Assembly (NCBI RefSeq): GCF_001651875.1
Contig: NZ_LNQB01000082.1
Location: forward strand, 62,001 to 126,000
Length of the DNA: 64,000 nt
Reading direction: 5' to 3'
Source of the DNA: Sinorhizobium saheli
GTDB lineage: Bacteria > Pseudomonadota > Alphaproteobacteria > Rhizobiales > Rhizobiaceae
The translations under genes were made by a program, and so were the position numbers. A model generated the notes under the pieces. The model did no database searches. It saw only the letters and a program-made list of their open reading frames with translations, and was not told where the DNA came from. Of the stretch, positions 28,719 to 40,586 are shown piece after piece (positions within the stretch are counted from its first letter, which is position 1; the number at the start of each line of letters is the position of its first letter).

Positions 28719-29750
28719 TCAACGCCGCGCCGACTGGATCGTGATCGCCAGCAGGTTCTGGATGACCAGGCTTTCTTCAAGGCTCTGGCGGTTGCGGCTT
28801 TGGTAAATGGTGGCCTGTAGCCGGCTCAGTTCTTGCCGGATCGCCGGAGCGGTCCAATGTTTCAGGGCGGCTTCGACCACGGGCTTGCGACGGAAATGCA
28901 GGCCGCGTCCGAGGCTTGCGACCACCTGGGCGGCCGGCTGGCGGCTTGCGTCCATCTCGGCGCGCATCACGTCAAGTTGCTGAAACTGTCGCAAGCAGGC
29001 CTGAAGGACGAGAAACGGCGGCGTCTTCGACGTGGTGATCTTCTTCATGGCGCTGAGCAGCGCGTCGGCGTCGCCCTTCAGCACGGCGTCGACGGCATCG
29101 TCGACCGAGATCGCGCTGGCATCGCCGACGATCGCCAGCACGTCTTCCTCGTCGACGACATCCTTGCCGCGGCAGTAGAGGGCGAGCTTGCGGATCTCGT
29201 TGCGCGAGGCGATGCGGTCGCCGCCGAGCGCTTCGATGAGGCGTTCGCGCGCCGCAGGGCTAATGCGCAGGCCCGCCTCGGAAAGCTCCTTGTCGACGAG
29301 CGCATGCAGGCTGCGGGCGTCGTCGCTGTAGCAGGCAATGGAAGCGACGGCGCGCGACGATTCGCCGACCTTTCTGAGCGCCGCACCCTTTTTGAGGTCG
29401 CCCGCCTCGATGATGAGGCGGCTCCCCGTCGGCGGTTCGGCGGAAAGAATCTGCAGCGCTTCGGTAAGCCCCTTCTCGGCGGACGCACCGCGCACCCAGA
29501 CGAGCTTTTCACCGCCGAAAAGGCCGACGGCATTGACCTCATCGAGCACGCCGCCGGCTCCCTGGAGCGCCGAGGCATCGAGCTTGACGACGGCAAAGGG
29601 ATCGTCGAGAGGCATGCCGAAGCTATCGGCGAGTGCCGCCGCCCGCTCGGACACGAGGCCCCGATCGGGACCATAGAGCAGGAAAAGCCGGTAGTTCGCC
29701 GCAGATCGCTGCAGAAAATTGTCGAACTCGTGCGACTTGACCTCGCTCAT
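28719..29750 (-). CDS. holA: DNA polymerase III delta subunit
   Basis: A 343-residue clamp-loader subunit that opens the beta clamp. The start ATG at 29750 (MSEVKSHEFDNFLQ) gives the family length; a longer frame upstream runs into lptE and is not credible. Family patterns include RLFLLYGPDRGLVSERAAAL, LVWVRGASAEKGL, RLIEALGGDRIASRNEIRKLALY and the C-terminal LQATIYQSRNRQSLEESLVIQNLL. The P-loop is degenerate, as expected for delta. It follows lptE by 13 bases in the run leuS-lptE-holA. Confidence 0.93.
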   Translation of the reverse strand: MSEVKSHEFDNFLQRSAANYRLFLLYGPDRGLVSERAAALADSFGMPLDDPFAVVKLDASALQGAGGVLDEVNAVGLFGGEKLVWVRGASAEKGLTEALQILSAEPPTGSRLIIEAGDLKKGAALRKVGESSRAVASIACYSDDARSLHALVDKELSEAGLRISPAARERLIEALGGDRIASRNEIRKLALYCRGKDVVDEEDVLAIVGDASAISVDDAVDAVLKGDADALLSAMKKITTSKTPPFLVLQACLRQFQQLDVMRAEMDASRQPAAQVVASLGRGLHFRRKPVVEAALKHWTAPAIRQELSRLQATIYQSRNRQSLEESLVIQNLLAITIQSARR

Positions 29751-29763
29751 CCCACCAACCGGG

Positions 29764-30306
29764 TCAGCGGCCGAGTGCGGCGGCGATGTCGGCGCCGATG
29801 ATCTCCGCCAACTCCTTCGCGGCGCGATTTTGCGCGTCGCGGACGGCGCGCACCTTGGCGAACTCCTGGTCCGGGAAGTCGGCGAGCGCGACGGCCGTGC
29901 GGGTGCCCGACGCAACGGTCTCACCGGTTGCGGTCTTCGTCAGATTGTAGTCGGCCTTGACGACGGTGCGGCCGGCGCCAGGCTGATCGTCGTCATCGTC
30001 GTCGGTCTGGTCAAAGAGCACGCCCATCGTCCTGTGCGAGACGTTGAGCGCCAGGTGGTAGAGCGGGTTGACCGGCTCGCCCGCGCCGCGCGAGGTGATG
30101 AAGACGAGAGCGTTGCGCACCTCCTGCTCGACGCGGTCGTCGGGTTCGGAGATCTCGATCGAGGCGAGTGCCGCCGCCGTCGAGCCCGTGGGCCCGTCGG
30201 AGTAAAGCGGGCGGACCTGGCAGCCGGAAAGCGCCGTCAGCAGCACCGCACCGGCGACGACGGGCAGGGACCGGAAACGGGGGCCAGCTCTATCAGACGA
30301 CGACAT
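29764..30306 (-). CDS. lptE: LPS-assembly lipoprotein LptE
   Basis: A 180-residue outer-membrane lipoprotein that plugs LptD and helps place lipopolysaccharide in the outer leaflet. The N-terminus has a lipoprotein signal with lipobox LSGC (acylated Cys29), then [12 protein letters not shown], a hallmark of alphaproteobacterial LptE. The start overlaps leuS by 14 bases and holA follows at once, the conserved leuS-lptE-holA order. Odd: an Asp run at residues 102-107 coded by repeated GAC/GAT triplets in a surface segment, where length might vary between strains. Confidence 0.9.
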   Translation of the reverse strand: MSSSDRAGPRFRSLPVVAGAVLLTALSGCQVRPLYSDGPTGSTAAALASIEISEPDDRVEQEVRNALVFITSRGAGEPVNPLYHLALNVSHRTMGVLFDQTDDDDDDQPGAGRTVVKADYNLTKTATGETVASGTRTAVALADFPDQEFAKVRAVRDAQNRAAKELAEIIGADIAAALGR

Positions 30307-32923
30307 TGACGATCCTCTGGGGCACGACGATGATTTTTTTCGGGCGGCCGCCGTTGAGCGCCGTCTTCACGGCGTCGAGTGCCAGCACGGCGCTTTCGAT
30401 CGCACTCTGATCTGCGTCGCGCGCGATTGTCAAATCGGCGCGCTTCTTGCCGTTGATCTGCACCGGCAGCGTGATCTCGTTCTCGACGACGAGGGCGGCG
30501 TCGAATTTCGGCCACGGCCTTTCGGCGATGAGGCCTTCGCCGCCGATCGCCCGCCAGCATTCCTCCGCCAGATGCGGCATCATCGGCGCGATCAGGTCGA
30601 TCAGTATCACGGTTGCGTCCTTGACCGCGGCGGCCACGGCCGGATCGGCCCTGCCGCCGGCCACCTGCGTCAGCGGCGCCGCCAGCGTGTTCACCAGCTC
30701 ATAGATCCGCGCGACCGCCTTGTTGAAGGCGAGCTTGTCGTAATCGGCCTCGACCGCTTTCAGCGTGCGGTGCGCGGCCTGCGAGACGGCAAGCCCCTCG
30801 CCTTCCTTAGCCGGCTTTGCTTCGATGCCCCGCAGGTTCTCCGCCGCCTCGGCGACCAGGCGCCAGACACGCTGGACGAAACGGTGGGCGCCCTCGACGC
30901 CGGCCTCCGACCAGATGACGTCGCGATCCGGGGGCGAATCGGACAGAACGAAGAAGCGCGCCGTGTCGGCGCCGTAGGAGCCGATGATGTCATCCGGGTC
31001 GACGACGTTCTTCTTCGACTTCGACATCTTCTCGATCGAGCCGATGGCGATCTCCTCGCCCGTCTCGATGTGGACGGCGCGGCGCTGGCCTTCGACTTCC
31101 TCGATGCGGATCTCGGCCGGGGTGATCCATTCCCGCTGTGCACCTTCGCCGCGGCTATAGGTCTCGTGCACGACCATGCCCTGCGTGAAGAGGCCCTTGA
31201 AGGGCTCGTCCAGCGCCACATGGCCGGCGGCCTTCATCGCCCGGGTGAAGAAGCGCGAATAGAGCAGGTGCAGGATCGCGTGCTCGATGCCGCCGATATA
31301 CTGGTCGACGGGCAGCCAGTGGTTGGCAGCCTTAGGGTCGGTCGGATTGTCCTCCCAGGGCGCGGTGAAGCGCGCGAAATACCAGGAGGAATCGACGAAG
31401 GTGTCCATCGTGTCGGTTTCCCGGCGCGCGTCCTTGCCGCATTGCGGGCAGGCGACGTGCCGCCAGGTCGGGTGCCGGTCGAGCGGATTGCCCGGCTTGT
31501 CGAAGGTCACGTCCGGCGGCAGCAGCACCGGCAGGTCGGCCTTCGGCACCGGCAGGACGCCGCAGTCGTCGCAATGGATGACCGGGATCGGGCAGCCCCA
31601 GTAGCGCTGGCGGGAGATGCCCCAGTCGCGCAGGCGGAAATTAACCTTGCGTTCGCCGCGCGGCGCGCCGGCGAGCATGTCCCCCTCGAGCCGCGAAGCA
31701 ACCGCCTCGAAGGCGGCCTCGGTCGAAAGCCCGTCGAGAAAGCGCGATTTGATCATCACCCCGTCGCCGTCATAGGCCTCGTCGCCAATCGTGAAGGTCG
31801 CCGCATCGGCGTCCTTCGGCATCACCACCGGAATGACCGGCAGGCCGTATTTGCGGGCGAAATCGAGGTCGCGCTGGTCGCCGGAGGGGCAGCCGAAGAT
31901 GGCGCCCGTGCCGTATTCCATCAGCACGAAATTGGCGACATAGACCGGCAGCTCCCAGCTGGGATCAAAGGGATGCCTGGCGCGGATGCCGGTGTCGATG
32001 CCCTTCTTCTCGGCCGTTTCGAGCGCGGCGAGCGAGGTGCCGGCGCGGCGGCATTCTTCGCAGAAAGCCTCGATCGCGGCATTCTTGGCGGCGGCTTCCC
32101 TGGCCAGCGGATGATCGGCCGAAATCGCCAGGAAGGAAGCGCCGAAGAGCGTGTCCGGGCGCGTCGTATAGACGGTCAGCTCGGCCGTTTCGCCGGGCAC
32201 GGTCGCCGGGTCGAGCTCCCACCGGAGCGACAGGCCCTCGGAGCGGCCGATCCAGTTCTTCTGCATCAGCCGCACCTTTTCCGGCCACTGATCCAGCGTG
32301 TCGAGCGCGTCGAGCAGCTCCTGGCTGAAATCGGTGATGCGGAAGAACCATTGCGTCAGTTCGCGCTGTTCCACCAGCGCGCCGGAACGCCAGCCGCGGC
32401 CGTCGATCACCTGCTCGTTTGCGAGCACCGTGTTGTCGACCGGGTCCCAGTTGACCTTCGACTGCTTGCGGTAGACGAGGCCCTTTTCCAGGAAATCCAG
32501 GAAGAGGTGCTGCTGGCGCTGGTAATAGGCCGGGTCGCAGGTCGCGAATTCGCGGCTCCAGTCGAGCGACAGGCCCATGACCTTGAGCTGCGCCTTCATC
32601 GAGGCGATGTTCTGGTAGGTCCAGCCGGCCGGGTGCACGCCGCGTTCCATGGCGGCATTTTCCGCCGGCATGCCGAAAGCGTCCCAGCCCATCGGATGCA
32701 GCACGTTGAAGCCGCGCGCACGCTTGTAGCGGGCGACGACGTCGCCCATCGTGTAGTTGCGGACATGGCCCATGTGGATCCGGCCCGACGGATAAGGGAA
32801 CATCTCCAGCACGTAATATTTTTCGCGCGGGTCGTCGTTCTTGGTCTCGAAGACCTTGCGCGTTTCCCATTCCTGTTGCCAGCGCGGTTCGGCATCACGC
32901 GGATTATATCGTTCGGTCGCCAT
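30293..32923 (-). CDS. leuS: Leucyl-tRNA synthetase
   Basis: An 876-residue class I synthetase that charges tRNA-Leu. The HIGH motif appears as HMGH at 50-53 within [20 protein letters not shown]. The editing domain follows with [19 protein letters not shown] and the conserved Thr-rich loop. KMSKSKKN stands near residues 632-639, and the C-terminal anticodon-binding region ends [12 protein letters not shown]. The start ATG is at 32923. It overlaps lptE by 14 bases and is divergent from yggS across 214 bases. Confidence 0.98.
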   Translation of the reverse strand: MATERYNPRDAEPRWQQEWETRKVFETKNDDPREKYYVLEMFPYPSGRIHMGHVRNYTMGDVVARYKRARGFNVLHPMGWDAFGMPAENAAMERGVHPAGWTYQNIASMKAQLKVMGLSLDWSREFATCDPAYYQRQQHLFLDFLEKGLVYRKQSKVNWDPVDNTVLANEQVIDGRGWRSGALVEQRELTQWFFRITDFSQELLDALDTLDQWPEKVRLMQKNWIGRSEGLSLRWELDPATVPGETAELTVYTTRPDTLFGASFLAISADHPLAREAAAKNAAIEAFCEECRRAGTSLAALETAEKKGIDTGIRARHPFDPSWELPVYVANFVLMEYGTGAIFGCPSGDQRDLDFARKYGLPVIPVVMPKDADAATFTIGDEAYDGDGVMIKSRFLDGLSTEAAFEAVASRLEGDMLAGAPRGERKVNFRLRDWGISRQRYWGCPIPVIHCDDCGVLPVPKADLPVLLPPDVTFDKPGNPLDRHPTWRHVACPQCGKDARRETDTMDTFVDSSWYFARFTAPWEDNPTDPKAANHWLPVDQYIGGIEHAILHLLYSRFFTRAMKAAGHVALDEPFKGLFTQGMVVHETYSRGEGAQREWITPAEIRIEEVEGQRRAVHIETGEEIAIGSIEKMSKSKKNVVDPDDIIGSYGADTARFFVLSDSPPDRDVIWSEAGVEGAHRFVQRVWRLVAEAAENLRGIEAKPAKEGEGLAVSQAAHRTLKAVEADYDKLAFNKAVARIYELVNTLAAPLTQVAGGRADPAVAAAVKDATVILIDLIAPMMPHLAEECWRAIGGEGLIAERPWPKFDAALVVENEITLPVQINGKKRADLTIARDADQSAIESAVLALDAVKTALNGGRPKKIIVVPQRIVNVVV

Positions 32924-33137
32924 GTCTTTATCGATGTTCCGGAAAATCTGCGGGGGCGCAGCGCACCCTCATGATAGCTGGCGTGACCTTCATCACGAAA
33001 CGCCCCAAGCGTCAAGTTTTGAAGGACTTGGCGGCAAACTTTGGCGCATTCGCGGCCCTTCGCGCCGCACAGGCTTGGCAAGCATCGCAAGTTTGAATAA
33101 TCCGCGTGGTGAGTTTGTCGCGAGACGGGAGACGAAG

Positions 33138-33797
33138 ATGGAAGTTGAGGAACGGCTGAATGATGTCTTGAGCCGGATTCGCCTGGGCGAGAAATCGGCG
33201 AACCGTCCTGAGCGCGCGGTCAGCCTGGTCGCCGTTTCCAAGACCTTCGATGCCGAGGCGATCCGGCCGGTGATAGCGGCGGGCCAGCGGCTCTTCGGCG
33301 AAAATCGCGTGCAGGAGGCGCAGGGCAAGTGGCCCGAACTTAAGCGCGAGACGCCCGACATCGAACTGCATCTGATCGGCCCGCTGCAATCGAACAAGGC
33401 CGCCGACGCGGTGGCGCTCTTCGATGTCATCGAGACGATCGACCGGGAAAAGATCGCCCGCGCCGTTGCTGCCGAGATGACGCGCCAGGGTCGCAGGCTC
33501 CGCCTCTATGTGCAGGTCAATACCGGGCTGGAGGCGCAGAAGGCGGGCATCGCGCCGGAAGAGGCGGTCGCTTTCGTGACATTCTGCCGCGACGAGCTCA
33601 GCCTGGAGATCGAAGGGCTGATGTGCATACCGCCCTTCGACGAAAATCCGGGTCCGCATTTTGCGCTGCTTGCGAAAATCGCCCGCCAATGCGGTCTCGA
33701 AAGGCTGTCCATGGGCATGTCGGGCGACTTCGAAACGGCGATCGCCTTCGGCGCCACCAGCGTCCGGGTGGGGTCGGCAATCTTCGGGTCGCGCTGA
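33138..33797 (+). CDS. YggS-family pyridoxal phosphate homeostasis protein
   Basis: A 219-residue PLP-binding protein of the YggS/PROSC family, which buffers vitamin B6 and affects amino acid pools. The ATG at 33138 is preceded by GGGAGACGAAG. Lys35 in LVAVSKTFD should hold PLP; LFGENRVQEAQ, LHLIGPLQSNK, LYVQVNTGLEAQKAG, LMCIPP and SMGMSGDFETAIAFGATSVRVGSAIFG are all present. A longer frame back to 32841 would cross into leuS and is rejected. Confidence 0.94.
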   Translation: MEVEERLNDVLSRIRLGEKSANRPERAVSLVAVSKTFDAEAIRPVIAAGQRLFGENRVQEAQGKWPELKRETPDIELHLIGPLQSNKAADAVALFDVIETIDREKIARAVAAEMTRQGRRLRLYVQVNTGLEAQKAGIAPEEAVAFVTFCRDELSLEIEGLMCIPPFDENPGPHFALLAKIARQCGLERLSMGMSGDFETAIAFGATSVRVGSAIFGSR

Positions 33798-34022
33798 GCG
33801 TTCGCCCGGCTTGCGTCATTACTCTTTCGTCGGGGTTCCACTTTGCCGCCACCGGCCTATCCTCCTTTGCCGAGGAGCCGGGTTTGACCCGGATGGTCAG
33901 CGCGGGATGAGGAAGTGCGCGCGGCTTTACCCGCCCGCACCCCGCTCGCTTCTTGGAAGCGATCATGATGATTCCGGGTCGATCCCGGCGAAAATCCTCG
34001 TGATCCAGGGAGGAGAACGGAT

Positions 34023-35930
34023 ATGGCGAGCCGCTATTCCGAAGTGTATGCCGCATGGAAATCGGATCCGCACGGATTCTGGGCCGAGGCCGCAGCGGCG
34101 ATAGACTGGTTCGAAAGCCCCCGGCGCATTTTCGAGCCGGAGCGCGGCACCTATGGGCACTGGTTCCCCGATGGCGTCACCAATACCTGCCATAATTGCC
34201 TCGACCGGCATGTCGAAGCCGGCCGCGGCGAGCAGGCGGCGTTCATCTACGACAGCCCCGTCACCGGCCGCATCGAGAAGATTTCCTATGCCGCGCTGCT
34301 TGCCGACGTCAAGGCAACGGCCGCGGTCTACCGCAAGCTCGGCGTCGGCAAGGGCGACCGCGTCATTATCTACATGCCGATGGTCCCGCAGGCGGTGATC
34401 GCGATGCTCGCTGCGGCGCGAATCGGCGCCGTGCATTCGGTCGTCTTCGGCGGCTTCGCGGCCAGCGAGCTCGCGGTGCGCATCGACGATTGCCAGGCGA
34501 AACTCGTCGTCTCGGCGAGCTGCGGGCTGGAACCCGGCCGGACCGTCGCCTACAAGCCGCTGCTCGACCAGGCGATCGCGATCGCCAGCCACAAGCCGGC
34601 CCATTGCCTGATCTTCCAGCGCGACATGCTCGCCGCCGAGATGGTCCCCGGCCGCGACATCGATTTCGCCGAGGTGCTGGCCGCCGCGAAGGCGGAGGGC
34701 GAGGAGGTGCCATGCACGCCGGTTCTCTCCACCGACCCGCTCTATGTGCTCTATACCTCGGGGACCACGGGCCAGCCGAAGGGCGTCGTCCGCGACAATG
34801 GCGGCCACATGGTCGCGCTCAAATGGTCGATGGAGCATTTCTTCGGGGTCCGGCCGGGCGAGGTCTTCTGGGCGGCCTCCGACATCGGCTGGGTGGTCGG
34901 CCACTCCTATATCGTCTACGGACCGCTCATCAACGGCAACACCTCGATCCTGTTCGAAGGCAAGCCGGTCGGGACGCCCGATCCCGGAACCTACTGGCGG
35001 ATCATCGCCGAACACGGCGTCGCCGTGATGTTCACGGCACCGACGGCGCTGAGGGCGATCCGCAAGGAGAATCCCGGGGCCGCCTATGTCGCGCCTTACG
35101 ATCTGTCACGGTTCCGCGCCCTCTATCTTGCCGGCGAGCGCGCCGACCCGGACACGATCCGCTGGGCGGAACAGGCGCTCGGCGTGCCGGTCATCGATCA
35201 CTGGTGGCAGACGGAAACCGGCTGGCCCGTCGCCGGCAATCCCATGGGCCTCGGGCTCCTCCCGGTGAAATACGGGTCTCCGGCGGTTCCGCTGCCCGGC
35301 TACCAGGTGGAGGTAGTCGACGATGGCGGTAATCCGGTCGCGGCGGGGACGCTCGGCAATGTGGTGATCAGGCTGCCGCTTCCGCCCGGGTGCCTGCCGA
35401 CGCTCTGGAACGCGGACCAGCGCTTCCAGGCGGCCTATCTCGAGGAATACTCCGGCTACTACAAGACGGCAGACGCCGGCTATGTCGACGAGGACGGCTA
35501 CATCTTCATCATGGCCCGCACCGACGACATCATCAACGTCGCCGGGCACCGGCTGTCGACGGGCGCGATGGAAGAGGTCTGCGCCAGCCATCCGGACGTC
35601 GCCGAATGCGCGGTGATCGGCATCGCCGACCCGCTGAAAGGCCAGACGCCGGCCGGCTTCCTGGTCATCAACTCCAACGTTTCCCGTGAAACATCGGAGA
35701 TCGAGAGGGAGGTCATCGGTCTCGTGCGGGAGCGCATCGGCCCGGTCGCCGCCTTCAGAACGGCAATCTGCGTCCGGCGGCTGCCGAAGACGCGGTCGGG
35801 CAAGATCCTGCGTTCGACGATCCAGAAGATCGCCGACCGCCAGCCCTGGAAGATGCCGGCGACGATCGACGATCCGGCCATCCTCGACGAGATCGCCGAG
35901 GCGCTTCGCGCCAAGGGGATTGGGATTTAA
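34023..35930 (+). CDS. prpE: Propionyl-CoA synthetase (acyl-CoA synthetase, AMP-forming)
   Basis: A 635-residue ANL-superfamily ligase. The N-terminal ACAS_N part (WFESPRRIFEPERGTYGHWFPDGVTNTCHNCLDRHV) is typical of PrpE. The AMP-binding loop is YTSGTTGQPKGV, followed by [17 protein letters not shown] and DHWWQTETGWP. The C-terminal KTRSGK lysine, the adenylation residue and acetylation switch, is in [12 protein letters not shown]. It activates propionate, or another short acid, to the CoA ester. A degenerate parS-like site (35679) codes for Val-Ser-Arg-Glu-Thr late in the gene. It lies 225 bases behind yggS, in a gap with no recognised element except a CCGGGT-rich imperfect repeat. Confidence 0.9.
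   Translation: MASRYSEVYAAWKSDPHGFWAEAAAAIDWFESPRRIFEPERGTYGHWFPDGVTNTCHNCLDRHVEAGRGEQAAFIYDSPVTGRIEKISYAALLADVKATAAVYRKLGVGKGDRVIIYMPMVPQAVIAMLAAARIGAVHSVVFGGFAASELAVRIDDCQAKLVVSASCGLEPGRTVAYKPLLDQAIAIASHKPAHCLIFQRDMLAAEMVPGRDIDFAEVLAAAKAEGEEVPCTPVLSTDPLYVLYTSGTTGQPKGVVRDNGGHMVALKWSMEHFFGVRPGEVFWAASDIGWVVGHSYIVYGPLINGNTSILFEGKPVGTPDPGTYWRIIAEHGVAVMFTAPTALRAIRKENPGAAYVAPYDLSRFRALYLAGERADPDTIRWAEQALGVPVIDHWWQTETGWPVAGNPMGLGLLPVKYGSPAVPLPGYQVEVVDDGGNPVAAGTLGNVVIRLPLPPGCLPTLWNADQRFQAAYLEEYSGYYKTADAGYVDEDGYIFIMARTDDIINVAGHRLSTGAMEEVCASHPDVAECAVIGIADPLKGQTPAGFLVINSNVSRETSEIEREVIGLVRERIGPVAAFRTAICVRRLPKTRSGKILRSTIQKIADRQPWKMPATIDDPAILDEIAEALRAKGIGI
35679..35692. other. parS-like site 6 (13 of 14, inside prpE)
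   Basis: GTTTCCCGTGAAAC differs at one central position from the full palindrome (A to C at position 6). It lies in prpE and is read in the same register as the rsmG site, as Val-Ser-Arg-Glu-Thr. The change removes the CACGTG core, so ParB binding may be weak or lost. Confidence 0.45.
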
Positions 35931-35952
35931 GCAACCATTTCGAACGGATCAC

Positions 35953-36088
35953 CGGCCCCTCAACCGGCCTGCCGGCCACCTTCTCCCCGCCTGCGGGGCG
36001 AAGGGGCAAGCGGCGCCCGCTCAGTTCCTCGCCGTCACCCGCTCGCGGGGAGAGGGTCGTCCTCGGGTTTTGACCCGAGGAGAAAGGC
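35953..36088. repeat. RIME-like palindromic repeat, copy 4
   Basis: It begins CCCCTCAACCGGCCTGCCGGCC, contains CTTCTCCCCGCCTGCGGGGCGAAGG, and ends GGTTTTGACCCGAGGAGAAAG. It lies between the convergent prpE and trcR genes. Confidence 0.72.
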
Positions 36089-36123
36089 GGTTCGAACCCT
36101 CCGGAACCTGGGCCACAGGCAAT

Positions 36124-36154
36124 AAAAAACCCGGATCTCGCGATCCGGGCTTTC
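36124..36154 (-). terminator. trcR terminator
   Basis: On the minus strand AAAGCCCGGATC pairs with GATCCGGGTTT around a GCGA loop and runs into TTTTTTATT. It lies 24 bases behind the trcR stop. The plus-strand side has only TTT, so it serves mainly trcR. Confidence 0.8.
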
Positions 36155-36177
36155 GCATCTCTGTGCCGACGCGCCGA

Positions 36178-36876
36178 TCAGTAGTCGTCGTCCTCGTCGT
36201 CCTTGCGGTCCGATTTCAGCGACTTCAGCTTGGCGAAGACGGCGTCGGCGTCGATTTCCTTTTCCTCTTCGCGCTCGTAGCCGTAGTCGAGCTTCTCGGT
36301 CTCCTGCGCGGATTCGAGCGTCGCCCCCAACTCGGCGGCCGTGGGCAGCGGGCGGCTCTTGGCGGCGCGCTCGACTTCCATGTCGAGGTCGATCTGCGAG
36401 CACAGGCCGAGCGTCACTGGGTCCATCGGCGTGAGGTTCGCCGAGTTCCAGTGGGTGCGCTCGCGAATCTGCTCGATCGTCGACTTGGTCGTGCCGACGA
36501 GCCGCGAGATCTGCGCGTCCTTCAGTTCCGGATGGTTGCGCACAAGCCAGAGAATGGCATTCGGACGGTCCTGACGCTTGGAGACGGGCGTGTAGCGCGG
36601 CCCCTTGCGCTTCGAATCCGGAACGCGAACCTTCGGTTCCGAGAGCTTGAGCTTGTGGTTCGGATTTGCCTCGCCGCGGGCGATCTCGTCGCGCGAAAGC
36701 TGACCGGTGGCAATGGGGTCGAGGCCCTTGATGCCCTGCGCCGATTCACCGTCGGCGATCGCCTTGACCTCGAGCGGGTGCAGCTTGCAGAACTGCGCGA
36801 TCTGGTCGAACGACAGCGCGGTGTTGTCAACGAGCCAGACGGCCGTTGCCTTGGGCATAAGCAGTTGCTGAGCCAT
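36178..36876 (-). CDS. trcR: DUF1013 cell-cycle regulator TrcR
   Basis: A 232-residue alphaproteobacterial protein of the DUF1013 family, described in Caulobacter as the transcriptional regulator TrcR. It starts MAQQLLMPKATAVWLVDNTALSFDQIAQFCKLHPLEVKAIADGE, with a first helix-turn-helix-like segment. A second is in ILWLVRNHPELKDAQISRLVGTTKSTIEQIRERTHWN. The tail is acidic (KDDEDDDY). It is divergent from acs across 221 bases and has its own terminator. DNA-binding targets cannot be inferred here. Confidence 0.88.
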   Translation of the reverse strand: MAQQLLMPKATAVWLVDNTALSFDQIAQFCKLHPLEVKAIADGESAQGIKGLDPIATGQLSRDEIARGEANPNHKLKLSEPKVRVPDSKRKGPRYTPVSKRQDRPNAILWLVRNHPELKDAQISRLVGTTKSTIEQIRERTHWNSANLTPMDPVTLGLCSQIDLDMEVERAAKSRPLPTAAELGATLESAQETEKLDYGYEREEEKEIDADAVFAKLKSLKSDRKDDEDDDY

Positions 36877-37097
36877 GGATATAGTCCTTTTGTCCGTCCG
36901 CGCCGGTGTCGCGGGCCGTGGAGTCTACCACTGATTTCCGGGAATTGGGGGTTCTATACCGTTCTTGTCTCGAAATTGCAATTCTTCACTTCCAAATGTG
37001 CTTTTGTCTAATTGCGGCGATGCTTTGACCTGTTATGAATCGTCCAAAGGGGGCGGCTGAAGTGCCGTCTCGGCCAGAATGCTCAGGGAGGAAGAAC

Positions 37098-39047
<1,950 letters not shown>

Positions 39048-39075
39048 GACGAGGCTCGACGGCGCCGCAGCGCCG

Positions 39076-39150
39076 TCCCCCTCATCGCCTGCCGGCACCT
39101 TCTCCTCTTCTCTCCCCGGGCGCGATCCGCGCGCGGGGAGAAGGGGCTCG
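39076..39150. repeat. RIME-like palindromic repeat, copy 5 (short)
   Basis: CCCCCTCATCGCCTGCCGGCACCTTCTCC is followed by a GCGATCCGCGCGCGGGGAGAAGG block. It lies between the convergent acs and SDH assembly factor genes. Confidence 0.65.
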
Positions 39151-39228
39151 CAGCACCCCCGAGCCCCGCCCTCCTGCGAAGGCGCATTGATTCGCTACCG
39201 AAACAAGGCCTCTGCCGCCGGCAGCCTC

Positions 39229-39429
39229 TCAGAAATCGATCGCCCGACCCTTGATCTCCCAGTCGCCGAAACGCGCCGGGTCGAGACCGCCGCGCCCGCC
39301 GAGTTCCGTCGGCATGTCTTGCGGCTGCTCGGCGCGCCGCCGCTCCTCCGCTTCCTTGAGCGCGCGAAGGGCGGCCGGAGGCAGCGGGCGCTTGGGGCGA
39401 TCGGGGGAATTGTCGTTGTCGTTCTGCAT
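39229..39429 (-). CDS. Succinate dehydrogenase assembly factor 4-like protein (DUF1674)
   Basis: A 66-residue protein with the DUF1674/SDHAF4 signature at the C-terminus: GGRGGLDPARFGDWEIKGRAIDF, with the GP/GL-x-PTRYGDWE-like core ending in DF. In mitochondria and alphaproteobacteria such proteins bind flavinated SdhA and protect it before complex II is built. The N-terminal half is charged and Pro-rich. It stands alone, divergent from htpX, away from any sdh gene in this window. Confidence 0.88.
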   Translation of the reverse strand: MQNDNDNSPDRPKRPLPPAALRALKEAEERRRAEQPQDMPTELGGRGGLDPARFGDWEIKGRAIDF

Positions 39430-39516
39430 CTGGAAGCTGCCGGTTTATGGTGACAATATTGAAGCGGGGACTGTTTATCCCCATCATATAAGTGCTTCCG
39501 TGCGAACGGAAAACCT

Positions 39517-39530
39517 GATTCACGTGAAAC
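39517..39530. other. parS-like site 7 (13 of 14, upstream of htpX)
   Basis: GATTCACGTGAAAC has the same left-arm change as the site at 22298. It lies in the 197 bases between the divergent DUF1674 and htpX genes, about 12 kb from parB. Confidence 0.65.
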
Positions 39531-39626
39531 GTTTCCGGCGAGACGGGCGGAACAGAAGGCAGTCGCGCCTGGTTTTCCACCGGATCGCCTAAGGGACGAC
39601 GATACGAACATGGCTGGAGCCCATTC

Positions 39627-40586
39627 ATGAACCTCGTGCGCACCGCAATGCTGCTCGCCTTCATGACCGTCCTCTTCATGGCCGTCGGTTTTGTCATCGG
39701 CGGCCGGGGCGGCATGATGATCGCCCTTGTCATCGCCGCGGCGATGAATTTCTTCTCCTACTGGAACGCCGATCGCATGGTGCTCGCCATGTACCGGGCG
39801 CAGGAGGTGGATGAGCGGAGCGCCCCGGAATATTACGGCATCGTCCGCGACCTGGCGAAGAATGCCGGCCTGCCGATGCCGCGCGTCTATGTCATCGACA
39901 GCCCGCAGCCGAATGCCTTCGCAACCGGCCGCAATCCGGAGAATGCCGCGGTCGCGGCTTCCACCGGTCTCCTGAATTCGCTCTCCTACGAGGAGGTCGC
40001 CGGCGTCATGGCGCACGAACTCGCGCATATCCAGCATCGCGATACGCTGACCATGACGATCACGGCGACGCTGGCCGGTGCCATTTCGATGCTCGGCAAT
40101 TTCGCCTTCTTCTTCGGCGGCAATCGCGACAACAACAATCCGCTCGGCTTCGTCGGCGTGCTGGTCGCGATGATCGTCGCGCCGCTTGCGGCCGCGCTCG
40201 TGCAGATGGCGATCAGCCGCACACGCGAATATTCGGCCGACCGGCGCGGGGCCGAGATCTGCGGCAACCCGCTCTGGCTCGCCTCGGCGCTGCGCAAGAT
40301 CGCCGGCGCCGCCCATGTCGTTCCGAACTATGACGCCGAGCGCAATCCGGCGACTGCGCATATGTTCATCATCAACCCGCTCTCCGGCGAGCGGATGGAC
40401 AATCTCTTTTCTACCCATCCGAACACCGACAACCGTATCGCGGCGCTGGAGAGAATGGCGGGCGAGATGGCCATGGGCTCGACGGCGCCGGTCCGTCCTG
40501 ATAATGCCGTGCGCAAATCGCGCTCTGTCCCGAGAACCGGCTGGGGTCGCGGTGGTTCCGAACCGCCGAAAGGCCCCTGGTCCTGA
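39627..40586 (+). CDS. htpX: Membrane zinc metalloprotease HtpX
   Basis: A 319-residue M48B protease of the inner membrane that cuts damaged membrane proteins. Helices are at about 5-24 and 28-48 in the N-terminal part, with a second pair near 145-200. The zinc site is HELAH (His130, Glu131, His134) in [13 protein letters not shown], with the third ligand Glu in [11 protein letters not shown] Pro/Arg-rich tail closes it. Its stop and the rsmB start share one base (TGATG), so translation is coupled. Confidence 0.95.
   Translation: MNLVRTAMLLAFMTVLFMAVGFVIGGRGGMMIALVIAAAMNFFSYWNADRMVLAMYRAQEVDERSAPEYYGIVRDLAKNAGLPMPRVYVIDSPQPNAFATGRNPENAAVAASTGLLNSLSYEEVAGVMAHELAHIQHRDTLTMTITATLAGAISMLGNFAFFFGGNRDNNNPLGFVGVLVAMIVAPLAAALVQMAISRTREYSADRRGAEICGNPLWLASALRKIAGAAHVVPNYDAERNPATAHMFIINPLSGERMDNLFSTHPNTDNRIAALERMAGEMAMGSTAPVRPDNAVRKSRSVPRTGWGRGGSEPPKGPWS

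Noticed and set aside
30572-32974. Open frame of 800 codons opposite leuS
   Set aside because: It is an antisense shadow: leuS has every class I synthetase motif over the same bases.
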